This document shows, piece by piece, positions 16,914 through 24,836 of a stretch of DNA of 64,000 nucleotides. This DNA is from Flavisolibacter ginsenosidimutans (GTDB lineage: Bacteria > Bacteroidota > Bacteroidia > Chitinophagales > Chitinophagaceae), in the NCBI RefSeq assembly GCF_007970805.1, contig NZ_CP042433.1, positions 310,001 through 374,000 of the forward strand, read 5' to 3'. The notes beneath the pieces are model-generated. The model made no database searches, was not told the origin of the DNA, and saw only the letters and a list, made by a program, of their open reading frames with translations. Each line of letters starts with the position of its first letter. The stretch's first letter is position 1. A program made the translations under genes and the position numbers.

Positions 16914-16974
16914 AAAAACCGGGAACAGGAAACAAAGAACGCCGAACAAAGAAAACCTTGCGAACCTGCGCCTC

Positions 16975-17001
16975 AAAAAAAATCCTCCGCAAAGGGAGGA
17001 T
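16975..17001 (-). terminator. Rho-independent terminator after tRNA-Gly
   Basis: On the minus strand ATCCTCC pairs with GGAGGAT (7 bp), followed by a run of eight T. It lies 10 nt beyond the tRNA-Gly 3' end, so tRNA-Gly and tRNA-Leu are probably separate transcripts. Confidence 0.8.
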
Positions 17002-17010
17002 GATTTTTGG

Positions 17011-17083
17011 AGCGGAAGACGAGATTCGAACCCGCGACCTCAACCTTGGCAAGGTTGCGCTCTACCAGCTGAGCTACTTCCGC
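17011..17083 (-). tRNA. tRNA-Gly (anticodon GCC)
   Basis: A 73-nt cloverleaf on the minus strand. The acceptor GCGGAAG pairs with CTTCCGC, the D arm is AGCTCAGCTGGTAGAGC, the anticodon stem-loop AACCTTGCCAAGGTT carries GCC, and the T arm contains GGGTTCGAATC. CCA is not encoded. Confidence 0.96.
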
Positions 17084-17155
17084 ATTTTTCTAAGAGCTTG
17101 AAAGGGTGGCAAAAATAAGTGCTGTGATTATTGCCACAAAAAAAAATTGAAAAAA

Positions 17156-17386
17156 TTATTTGTATTGCGGCGTGTACTTCGTGCTCTCCTGAATGTGCAC
17201 TTCACCGGGGCCGCTTTTGTCAAAACGTTTTGTGTACAGTTGGTAGCAAGTACCAAATGAAAATGCAATCAACGTTGCAATTGACAAATAAAAAATGAAA
17301 GCCGAAGACGAAACCCAGTTGTGCGTGAAGTCGCGGTCTTGCACCTTTTGCAATTCTTCCTGGTATTCTGCCTGACGATAATCCAT
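17156..17386 (-). CDS. Small single-TM membrane protein of unknown function
   Basis: Start chosen at ATG 17386 (76 residues). The ATG at 17407 would add only seven basic residues. A charged N-terminus with EYQEELQKVQDRDF precedes one hydrophobic segment (about 29-50: SSAFIFYLSIATLIAFSFG). A soluble tail follows. It was not recognised as a known family. It lies alone between the tRNA genes and a glycosyltransferase gene on the same strand. Confidence 0.6.
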   Translation of the reverse strand: MDYRQAEYQEELQKVQDRDFTHNWVSSSAFIFYLSIATLIAFSFGTCYQLYTKRFDKSGPGEVHIQESTKYTPQYK

Positions 17387-17436
17387 CGTTTTGATTTTGT
17401 GGTGCAAAAATAAGGGGAATCGAAGTTGTTAAAAAC

Positions 17437-18483
17437 TCAGGACGAAGTTTTTTTCTTGTTCAGAATTTGCGCAAAACTTTTCTTTTTTAAAACAAAATGT
17501 TCCCACACAAGATTGCCGGGAAAAACGCCGGCCATCTTTGTCAGCTTCTTTCTTCTTTTCGGTTTCCATTTTTTATTGCCAAAAACCAACCAGTACAAAA
17601 ACGCAAAGTGTGCGTCAACAATGGAAATGAAATATCCGCCGTCACCCGCTAACAAACCTTTTAACGCCGATACCTGGTCGAGCAGAAGACGGTAAGGAAT
17701 CTTCCACCATTTTTCGCTCCAAGGCAAATTTTTGGCGAGCATGATTTGGTTGTTGCGAAAGTTGAGATAGGTTTTTTTTGATGCGCCTCTTGGCAGCGTT
17801 CCGCCGCCCACATGATAAACCACCGATTGCGGGCAACAGAACACACTGTAACCCGCAAGCTGCATTCGCCAGCAGAGATCAATTTCTTCCTGGTGGGCAA
17901 AAAAATATTCATCAAAGCCCTGCAGTTGGTGATAGGCTTTGCTGCGTATAATCATGGCAGCGCCGGTGGCCCAAAAAATTTTTTGTGTCGTATCAAATTG
18001 TCCTTTGTCTTCTTCGCATACGTCAAAGATGCGGCCACGGGCAAAAGGATAACCGTAAGCATCAAGCCATCCGCCGCAAGCACCGGCGTATTCAAAAAAA
18101 GTTTTGTTTTTGAAGGCAAGAATTTTGGGCTGACAGGCAGCAAAGGTTTCGTTGCTTTCCAGCAAATCCACAACCGGCGCTAACCAGTCCGGCGTCACTT
18201 CTACATCGGAGTTGAGCAGAACATAATAATCGGCCTGCACTTGCTTCAGCGCTTCGTTATAGCCTTTGGCAAAGCCAAAATTTTTGGAAAGAACCAGCAG
18301 TTCTACCTGCGGAAAAGTTTGTTGTAAAAAAGCAACGGAATCATCTGTTGAATTATTGTCGGCAACCACTATGCGAAGGTTTGCATAGGCCGTGGCAAGA
18401 ACAGACGGAAGAAATTGTTGGAGGTAGTGTTTCCCGTTCCAGTTTAAAATAACGATAGCAACAGATGGTTGGCTCAACGACAA
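17437..18483 (-). CDS. Glycosyltransferase family 2 (rhamnosyltransferase-like)
   Basis: A 348-residue GT-A enzyme. The nucleotide-sugar fold starts VAIVILNWNGKHYLQQFLPS (about 8-27), with VVADNNSTDDSV, the metal-binding-type region YYVLLNSDVEVTPDWLAP, and the acceptor-side motif FFAHQEEIDLCWRMQLAGY (ED-type catalytic region). There is one weak hydrophobic stretch near the C-terminus (FAFLYWLVFG). Such enzymes add sugars to surface polysaccharide or glycoprotein glycans. The exact sugar cannot be told. It is divergent from the histidine kinase gene across a heptamer inverted repeat. Confidence 0.92.
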   Translation of the reverse strand: MSLSQPSVAIVILNWNGKHYLQQFLPSVLATAYANLRIVVADNNSTDDSVAFLQQTFPQVELLVLSKNFGFAKGYNEALKQVQADYYVLLNSDVEVTPDWLAPVVDLLESNETFAACQPKILAFKNKTFFEYAGACGGWLDAYGYPFARGRIFDVCEEDKGQFDTTQKIFWATGAAMIIRSKAYHQLQGFDEYFFAHQEEIDLCWRMQLAGYSVFCCPQSVVYHVGGGTLPRGASKKTYLNFRNNQIMLAKNLPWSEKWWKIPYRLLLDQVSALKGLLAGDGGYFISIVDAHFAFLYWLVFGNKKWKPKRRKKLTKMAGVFPGNLVWEHFVLKKKSFAQILNKKKTSS

Positions 18484-18512
18484 ATTGGTTTCGCCAAAAA
18501 TAAGGGAGAACG

Positions 18513-18635
18513 GATGACGGATGATAGAAGACCGATAAGAGTGTTTGTTGTCGTGTAACTATGTCAAACAAAGGCAACAACCATTAGTCAACGCATGAAT
18601 CTCTAACTGTCATCGGTCATCCATCATCCGTCATC
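18513..18635. repeat. Heptamer-built inverted repeat, copy D
   Basis: The same architecture as copies A, B, C and E, but with a 7-bp period. The left arm from 18513 has four consecutive words of type GATGACG. The right arm (18635 back to 18601) has five words on the other strand. Word n of one arm matches word n of the other. It fills the divergent spacer between the glycosyltransferase and histidine kinase genes, ending about 27 bp before the kinase ATG, so it would lie in or next to promoters. Confidence 0.8.
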
Positions 18636-18662
18636 AATCACTTCTTGCCTATCTTCAACGCC

Positions 18663-19850
18663 ATGTTTCAGCAAGTATTGAACTGGCGTACGCTTCTAGC
18701 CTTGCTTGCCATTTTAATTGTGAGCGGCACTGTTTGGTATTCGTCTTACCTGGCAAAAAAAATTAAAGAGGACGAGCGGCAGAAAGTGGAACTCTGGGTT
18801 GAAGCCGGAACGTATTTGCTCAACCCGGCCAACACCGACATGGAAGCCATGCGGGTGCCTTCCCTGGTAACGACGCACAACAAAATTCCCATCATTGAAA
18901 CCACGGAGAAAGACAGCATCATGCAATGGGTGCACCTCGACTCGGCAAAAGTGGAAGAAGGCTGGCGCAGCGACGACAAGGTAAAAGATCCCAACAAAAA
19001 CAGTTTTCTGCTTGACAAGCTAGACGAGTTTCGCTCGGCCAAACTTCGCGTGGAGTGGACCGATCCAAAAGACTCCACGAAGCGCAACCGGTACTACTAC
19101 GGCGAATCGCAACTTTTCAAAGAAGTGCGGTATTACCCGTTGGTGCAATTGTTTATTGTTGGCCTTTTCATCTTCATTACCATCCAGGCCATTCGCACGT
19201 CGTACCGCTCCACGCAAAACGGGGTGTGGGCCGGCATGGCAAAAGAAACGGCACACCAATTGGGCACGCCGGTTTCCTCGCTGGAAGGCTGGGTGGAAAT
19301 TTTAAAAGAAACGCACGGCGACGAAGATTTTGTGCCGGAGATTGAAAAAGACGTGAACCGTTTGCGGTTGGTGTCGGACCGCTTTGGAAAGATTGGCAGC
19401 ACGCCGCAGCTTGACGAAAAAAACGTTGTGGGGCAAGTGCGGGGCATGGTGGATTACGTGCAAAAGCGGGCCGGTGGTAAAGTGTCGTTTGCGGTGCAAA
19501 CAAAAGACGAAGACGTGCGGGCAAAAATTTCGGCGCCGCTGTTTGACTGGGTGATTGAAAACCTGTTGAAGAACGCACTGGACGCAATGGAAGGAAAGGG
19601 AAAAATTACCGTTGCCATTAATCAATCGCCGACGGACGTAACCATTGATGTAACCGATACCGGTAAAGGCATCAGCCGGCAAAACATCGGCAAGGTTTTT
19701 AAGCCAGGGTTCACCACCAAAAAAAGAGGGTGGGGGCTAGGCCTGAGTTTGTCCAAACGCATCATTGACCAATACCACAAAGGCTCACTCACGGTGAAGC
19801 ATTCCGAGGTTGGGAAAGGCACAACTTTTCGAATTGTTTTAAAAAAATAG
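18663..19850 (+). CDS. Membrane sensor histidine kinase
   Basis: ATG 18663 is preferred over an upstream TTG (395 residues). One TM segment follows the start (LLALLAILIVSGTVWY) and a second lies near 158-178 (LVQLFIVGLFIFITIQAI), flanking a periplasmic domain of about 130 residues. The catalytic part has the H-box GMAKETAHQLGTPVSSLEG, the N-box NLLKNALDAMEGKG, and ATP-lid G-boxes DVTDTGKGI and RGWGLGLSLSKRII. No response regulator is adjacent, so it is an orphan in this window. The tRNA-Leu(GAG) follows 106 bp downstream. Confidence 0.93.
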   Translation: MFQQVLNWRTLLALLAILIVSGTVWYSSYLAKKIKEDERQKVELWVEAGTYLLNPANTDMEAMRVPSLVTTHNKIPIIETTEKDSIMQWVHLDSAKVEEGWRSDDKVKDPNKNSFLLDKLDEFRSAKLRVEWTDPKDSTKRNRYYYGESQLFKEVRYYPLVQLFIVGLFIFITIQAIRTSYRSTQNGVWAGMAKETAHQLGTPVSSLEGWVEILKETHGDEDFVPEIEKDVNRLRLVSDRFGKIGSTPQLDEKNVVGQVRGMVDYVQKRAGGKVSFAVQTKDEDVRAKISAPLFDWVIENLLKNALDAMEGKGKITVAINQSPTDVTIDVTDTGKGISRQNIGKVFKPGFTTKKRGWGLGLSLSKRIIDQYHKGSLTVKHSEVGKGTTFRIVLKK

Positions 19851-19956
19851 ACGCTTATATTTGCCGCCGCGAAGAACGAACAGACGAGTAAGAAATGATG
19901 AATGGCGAAGTAAAATAATTTCGATATTCGATTTTCTTTTGTTCTGCGATTCTTTT

Positions 19957-20040
19957 GCCCAGGTGTTGAAATTGGTAGACAAGCCACTTTGAGGTGGTGG
20001 TGCTCGAAAGGGCGTGCTGGTTCGAATCCAGTCCTGGGCA
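19957..20040 (+). tRNA. tRNA-Leu (anticodon GAG)
   Basis: An 84-nt class II tRNA. The acceptor GCCCAGG pairs with CCTGGGC, the D arm contains TTGGTAGAC, and the anticodon stem CCACT/GGTGG surrounds the loop TTGAGGT, which gives GAG. There is a long variable arm, and the T arm has GGTTCGAATCC. CCA is not encoded. Confidence 0.93.
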
Positions 20041-20047
20041 CGTTTAT

Positions 20048-20082
20048 AGCCTTGTAAGTGTTGACTTACAAGGCTTTTTTAT
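20048..20082 (+). terminator. Rho-independent terminator of tRNA-Leu(GAG)
   Basis: AGCCTTGTAAGT (20048-20059), loop GTTG, then ACTTACAAGGCT (20064-20075), followed by a T-rich tail. This perfect 12-bp stem lies 7 nt after the tRNA. Confidence 0.9.
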
Positions 20083-20237
20083 TTCGGGGTAGTTAAATAG
20101 TGTCGCTCTTTATCGCTTTCTACCACATTCATTGACACTTGAAAAACGCTGCGGTAGTAGCAGGGCTGCATGAATCGGGTATTGCTGGCAAAGACGGAAA
20201 CTTGCTGGTGATTTAGCATTTTGGGTTCACAACCGTG

Positions 20238-20717
20238 TCACTTAATCGCAACTGCTGGTGCGTTAGGCACAGCAGCAACAGTCGCAACCGACTCCTTTTT
20301 CGCAATCAGAAACCGTATTGGCTCAGCTACTTTTCTTGTGGTGATACATTCTTGTCTCAACAAGAAAGCAGCCGTTACCGCGACCTGATTTTGATAAACG
20401 GGTTAACGTCTTTCATCTCGCCAACTGGCGCAATGCCGTTGCCAAGCATGGCCAGCCAAACTTGTCCCGAGCCGCGAATCAAGGTGAGATTCGTCGTCCA
20501 CTTTCTTGGCATGGTTACGACCGTGATCCGTTGAAATTAGAAACGTTGTTTTGCCTTTATAAAAAGGATTGGTTTGCGCGGCATACCGTAGGTCGGCAAT
20601 CATTTTGTCCGCGGGGGTAAGTTGTTACAGGTATAAATTGTAGCGGCTTTGGTGCGCAAAATCATCGGTTTCACCCAAGCTAAAAAACCATCCGTGGGTG
20701 GCTGCTACCAAAGTTGC
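20238..20717 (-). pseudogene. Decayed sulfatase/alkaline-phosphatase-superfamily gene (C-terminal part)
   Basis: Minus-strand fragments of one protein lie in successive frames. First comes FFSLGETDDFAHQSRYNLYL, ended by a stop. Next, in another frame, come DKMIADLRYAAQTNPFYKGK and TTFLISTDHGR. A further shift gives TNLTLIRGSGQVWLAMLGN and GIAPVGEMKDV, and a last one gives NQVAVTAAFLL to the stop at 20238-20240. The pieces are collinear with sulfatase-like hydrolases, including the metal-site TDHGR. At least three frameshifts and loss of the N-terminal half make it non-functional. The remaining spacer sequence (20083-20237 and 20718-20849) shows nothing firm apart from a short open stretch ending at 20216. 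Confidence 0.75.
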
Positions 20718-20849
20718 CCGATTAATAAGATTTCATGCCCATCTATATACCGGCCTTCGGTCAAAATGAAATTGCCAGCGAAATTCAACTATTGAAATAC
20801 AGGTTAAAAATTGTTCTGCCTTCAGTTCCTTTTGACTAAAAATTTTCGC

Positions 20850-21347
20850 ATGGAAAAGTATTCTTTGCTTGTCATTGCTTTCACAATTGTTTTTGCGAGT
20901 TGTAAGAGCAAGGCGGAAAACGACGCCGTACAAACCGCAAACGAAATTCAAGCAACCGTAAAACAGAATACACCGGGTACTGTTCCTACTACCAGTGAAG
21001 GGTTTATGATGAAAGCCAAGATTAACGGGAAGGATTGGGAGGCCACGGCCATGATGCCACCGGAAAGACCCTCACGAATCATTGGCTACGATAATAACGA
21101 CTATATCAGTTTCCCTTACGATAGAAGAGACATGGTTGTGGGTGAAAAAACCAAGTTGGGTGAAAACCATGCGGGTGTTGATGTATTTATGATGGACAAT
21201 ATCTGGGGCGCTAAAAAAGGGGAGATGGAAATAACAAAAGTGGATGAAAAATCAGCCGAAGGAAAATTCTCGTTTACAGCCACGGGACTTGATTCAGACA
21301 AGACGCTTGAAGTAACGGATGGCTTTTTCCGCATCCTGTTCAAATAG
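20850..21347 (+). CDS. Lipoprotein of unknown function
   Basis: Start chosen at ATG 20850 (165 residues), since it gives a clean lipoprotein signal (MEKYSLLVIAFTIVFASCKS). After a flexible linker, the domain from about residue 50 reads MMKAKINGKDWEATAMM and ends GKFSFTATGLDSDKTLEVT plus DGFFRILFK. That pattern resembles the DUF6252-type beta-sandwich lipoproteins of Bacteroidota, with moderate certainty. It is followed by two secreted-protein genes on the same strand, so it may belong to a surface-protein group. Confidence 0.7.
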   Translation: MEKYSLLVIAFTIVFASCKSKAENDAVQTANEIQATVKQNTPGTVPTTSEGFMMKAKINGKDWEATAMMPPERPSRIIGYDNNDYISFPYDRRDMVVGEKTKLGENHAGVDVFMMDNIWGAKKGEMEITKVDEKSAEGKFSFTATGLDSDKTLEVTDGFFRILFK

Positions 21348-21405
21348 GTTGTTCCTTACGATTAGTCGCCAGTGAATTCACTATTCTATAAAAAATTTCT
21401 GCTGT

Positions 21406-22686
21406 TTGCTCGCTGTTTCTTTTGAGCAAAACAAGAGGAGTAAGCAATCTTCAAAATCATTTGGCGTGAGAATAGTTTTGTTATTCATTGCTTTACTGCC
21501 GTCTGCGTTTTTATGCGCCCAGGCAAAGCTTGTGATCAACGGTGGCATTGTTATCATTAACAGTGGCGGTGTTTTGGTTGTTAACAATCCAGACAATACC
21601 GCCATCATTCAAACCGGTTCGGGATACATTCAAAGCGAGGGTTACAACAACCGGCTTATTTGGACAATTGGAACAGGCAACGGCGCTAATTATTTGGTCC
21701 CGTTTGGCAATGCGGTTACTTACTTGCCGGTTCGTTTTACGGCAGCATCCGGGTCCGATGCGGCCGGTCAACTTGTTTTTAGTACCTACCCGACGTCAAC
21801 CTGGAAGAACAGCGATTTTCTTCCACCGGGTGTTACGAACATGAATAACGGTAGCGCAGACGTTTCCGCAAACACGATTGACCGCTTTTGGCAAGTTTCG
21901 CCAATGGGTTACACAACGAAGCCCACCCTTACCAATCTTTCGTTTACTTACGCCGACGGCGAATACGCACCGCCCAACACCGTCATCGAATCAGCCCTGA
22001 TTGCAGAGCGATGGAACAGTTCCTTAAATAAATGGGATGATTATATTCCTCCTTCTTCTATCAATACATCAACCAATACGGTCACCGTTGCTTCCATTGC
22101 CGGCAATCAATCATTCAATTGGTGGACGCTTGTCAGTAGCAGTTCGCCGTTGCCTTTAACACTGACTTCATTCACCGCCTCTGTTCAAAACAGAAAAGTG
22201 CAAACAACGTGGCAAACGGCATCCGAAATCAACACCGATCACTTTGAAGTATGGCGAAGCCCCAATGCGGTTCAATTTGATTTGGTTGGAAAAGTGGCAG
22301 CGGCAGGAAGCAGTGCCAGGATTTTAAATTATTCTTTAACAGATGCGGTTCCTTACAATCACACATCATACTATCGGTTGAAATCAGTTGATAAGGATGC
22401 AAAGTTTTCATGGTCGCCAACGATTAGTGTAAACATTACAGGCGAAACAACTATTTTTCTTTATCCCAATCCTGTCGTCAACAGCATCACGTTGTGCAGT
22501 CCAGCCGAAGTACTCAACCAAAAACCCGTTGCACTTTTGTTTGATGCAAGCGGGCGTTTGCTTCAATCGTTTGCGCTTGTTTCTCCCAGCCAGTCCGTCA
22601 ACACAGCCAGGCTTGCCGCAGGCGGTTATCGCATAACTATCCACTACGCCAACGAAACAACGACACTCTCATTCATTAAAAAATAA
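21406..22686 (+). CDS. Secreted protein with type IX secretion sorting domain
   Basis: The open frame has no ATG near its start. It can begin at TTG 21406 or GTG 21466, the latter directly before the signal peptide RIVLLFIALLPSAFLCAQA. The N-terminal part (IQTGSGYIQSEGYNNRLIW) is a repetitive beta domain. About residues 245-340 are a fibronectin-like module common before T9SS tails (LTSFTASVQNRKVQTTWQTA). The C-terminal about 75 residues form a T9SS type A sorting domain (IFLYPNPVVNSITL to the terminal LSFIKK). It should be exported through the T9SS and anchored or released at the surface. The next gene starts 7 bp after its stop, so the two are cotranscribed. Confidence 0.82.
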   Translation: MLAVSFEQNKRSKQSSKSFGVRIVLLFIALLPSAFLCAQAKLVINGGIVIINSGGVLVVNNPDNTAIIQTGSGYIQSEGYNNRLIWTIGTGNGANYLVPFGNAVTYLPVRFTAASGSDAAGQLVFSTYPTSTWKNSDFLPPGVTNMNNGSADVSANTIDRFWQVSPMGYTTKPTLTNLSFTYADGEYAPPNTVIESALIAERWNSSLNKWDDYIPPSSINTSTNTVTVASIAGNQSFNWWTLVSSSSPLPLTLTSFTASVQNRKVQTTWQTASEINTDHFEVWRSPNAVQFDLVGKVAAAGSSARILNYSLTDAVPYNHTSYYRLKSVDKDAKFSWSPTISVNITGETTIFLYPNPVVNSITLCSPAEVLNQKPVALLFDASGRLLQSFALVSPSQSVNTARLAAGGYRITIHYANETTTLSFIKK

Positions 22687-22693
22687 TCGCACC

Positions 22694-24661
22694 ATGAAAC
22701 CTGTCTTTAGTCTTCTTCTTGTGATGATTTTTGCCAGAAGTTATGCGCAAAATATCGGCATTAATGCCACCGGTGCCACGCCACACGCAAGTGCCATGCT
22801 GGATGTTAGCAGCACGACCAAAGGGTTTCTTGCACCCCGCATGACAACGGCGCAACGGACCGCCATCACTTCGCCCGCAATAGGACTGATGGTGTATGAT
22901 ACCGACACCAACAACTTTTGGTTTTTTAACGGCGTTTCGTGGACGCAGGTTTCTACAGGCAGTGCCACCAATTACTGGTCGGCAAACGGTAACGATATAT
23001 TTAATAACAATTCGGGAAACGTTGGAATCGGAACCAATACACCATCCGAAAAACTTACCGTAAAAGCGATTGGAAACGGCATCACGCATACCGATGGTAC
23101 CATCAAACTAACAACCTACTTGGGCAGTGATGCTGCCGGCGATCCAGCAGGCGGCTGGCTTGGCACGGCATCGAATCACCCGCTTTATTTTTATGCTAAC
23201 GGCGGGGCACCAAGAATGTCCGTCCTGACAAACGGCAACGTTGGTATTGGCACAACAAATCCTATTTCGAAATTGAGTGTGCAGACACCCACCAACTCGT
23301 TTGGACTTACGCATACTGACGGCACAGTAACACTTGAAACCTATATCAGCACCGGTCAAGGTTGGATCGGTACAGGGTCAAATCATCCGCTGACATTTTT
23401 CACAAACGGCTTACAGCAAATGACAATTACAGCCAACGGGAATGTAGGAATTGGGACGGGAAGTCCTGCAAACAAATTACAAATAGGCGCGTTGGGAACG
23501 TCGGGCTTTAACGGAAACGATATTGCCTTGGGCAACGGTACCAATGCCACCGGCCTGTTTCAGTCAAATTCAATTTTGCAAGTTGCATCCACTACGGATA
23601 TTGCTTTTTTAACACGCAGCAATGGAACGGGACTTGGAAATCTAGGCATTAACACCGCTACGCCAACCAATCAACTTCAAATTGGTTCCGTTGGTTCTAC
23701 CGGCTTCAATGGTAACAATTTGGCCGTTGGCAACGGCACAAATGCGACGGGCTTTGCGCAGAGCAATTCTTTTTTACAAGTCGCTTCATCCACAAATATT
23801 GTATTCCTGCCGCAGGCGAACAATGGTGGAGGCCGGGTGGGAATTAATACCAGCACACCCCGAGCGCCTCTTGATGTGATTGATTACGTTGCGATACCCA
23901 ATTCAAACTATGATTACTTAAACTACGGCTCCAGCCTTAATGATATACAACGATGTTCTCCCTGTACAGCCAATGTTTCCATCAGGGCTGAAAGTGCGGT
24001 GTACGCTGCCGAATTTGATGCCAATTCAGATGCCCGCATTAAAAACGTCACCGGAATGACTAACTCAGAAAAAGACTTGGAAACTATCAACTCACTTCGG
24101 ATAACAGATTACACGATGAAAGACAAAGTGAAATACGGCAATAAACCTTTCAAAAAAGTTATTGCGCAGGAAGTGGAAAAAGTATATCCCCAGGTTATTT
24201 CAACGCACACTGATTTTATCCCCAATGTTTACCAACTTACGCATAAGGTGGAGAAGACGGCGGACGGATACTTGTTAACCTTTATTAAAAAACATAACCT
24301 TACGAGGGATGCAAAAAAGCTAAAACTATTGTCAAAAGAAAGTAAAGCAATGGAAATAGTTGACGTGGAAAACATCCCTTCAGATTATCAGGTCTTGGTG
24401 AAAGGAACGAACATTACCGATGAACAACTCTTTGTGTATGGCGAAGAAGTGGACGACTTCCACACCGTAGACTACGAAGGCCTTACGACGTTGAACATTT
24501 CAGCAACGCAGGAATTAAGCAAACAACTCAAGGCACAACAAGCAGCAATAGAGGCGCAAAATATAAAGATCACGCAACTGATGGCAACCATTATTTTATT
24601 AAAAGATAAACGGCCGGTTGCCAAAAGACACAAAGCCGATAAGGGAATGGCAAAAAATTAA
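22694..24661 (+). CDS. Secreted fibre-like protein with peptidase S74 intramolecular chaperone domain
   Basis: A 655-residue protein with signal peptide (VFSLLLVMIFARSYAQ). The body has repeated NVGIGTNTPSEKL-type turns (about 110-400: NVGIGTTNP, NVGIGTGSPANKL, NLGINTATPTNQL), a pattern seen in trimeric fibre shafts. Near residue 443 comes DANSDARIKNVTGM, the start of a peptidase S74 chaperone domain. In phage tailspikes its Ser-Asp and Lys residues mediate trimerisation and self-cleavage. A coiled coil (QELSKQLKAQQAAIEAQNIK) and a basic tail end the protein. It is cotranscribed with the T9SS protein upstream. No phage genes surround it, so it is more likely a chromosomal surface adhesin or fibre. 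Confidence 0.83.
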   Translation: MKPVFSLLLVMIFARSYAQNIGINATGATPHASAMLDVSSTTKGFLAPRMTTAQRTAITSPAIGLMVYDTDTNNFWFFNGVSWTQVSTGSATNYWSANGNDIFNNNSGNVGIGTNTPSEKLTVKAIGNGITHTDGTIKLTTYLGSDAAGDPAGGWLGTASNHPLYFYANGGAPRMSVLTNGNVGIGTTNPISKLSVQTPTNSFGLTHTDGTVTLETYISTGQGWIGTGSNHPLTFFTNGLQQMTITANGNVGIGTGSPANKLQIGALGTSGFNGNDIALGNGTNATGLFQSNSILQVASTTDIAFLTRSNGTGLGNLGINTATPTNQLQIGSVGSTGFNGNNLAVGNGTNATGFAQSNSFLQVASSTNIVFLPQANNGGGRVGINTSTPRAPLDVIDYVAIPNSNYDYLNYGSSLNDIQRCSPCTANVSIRAESAVYAAEFDANSDARIKNVTGMTNSEKDLETINSLRITDYTMKDKVKYGNKPFKKVIAQEVEKVYPQVISTHTDFIPNVYQLTHKVEKTADGYLLTFIKKHNLTRDAKKLKLLSKESKAMEIVDVENIPSDYQVLVKGTNITDEQLFVYGEEVDDFHTVDYEGLTTLNISATQELSKQLKAQQAAIEAQNIKITQLMATIILLKDKRPVAKRHKADKGMAKN

Positions 24662-24836
24662 GCGTTGGCATGTAGTACAACAACTCTTGCAAAGCACATT
24701 GCCAGCAAGGGTTAAAAGCAACCAAAACGAGCGCTAACCAAACGAGGGTTTACTGCGGGCCACAATCATTTTCATCAATGAACGGGAAACTTGCTTGGCC
24801 GGGAACTTTCGTACGCCGTCTTTAATAACTTTAGGC

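Noticed and set aside
20235..20534. Plus-strand 99-codon frame as a gene
   Set aside because: The opposite strand carries readable sulfatase fragments across the same bases.
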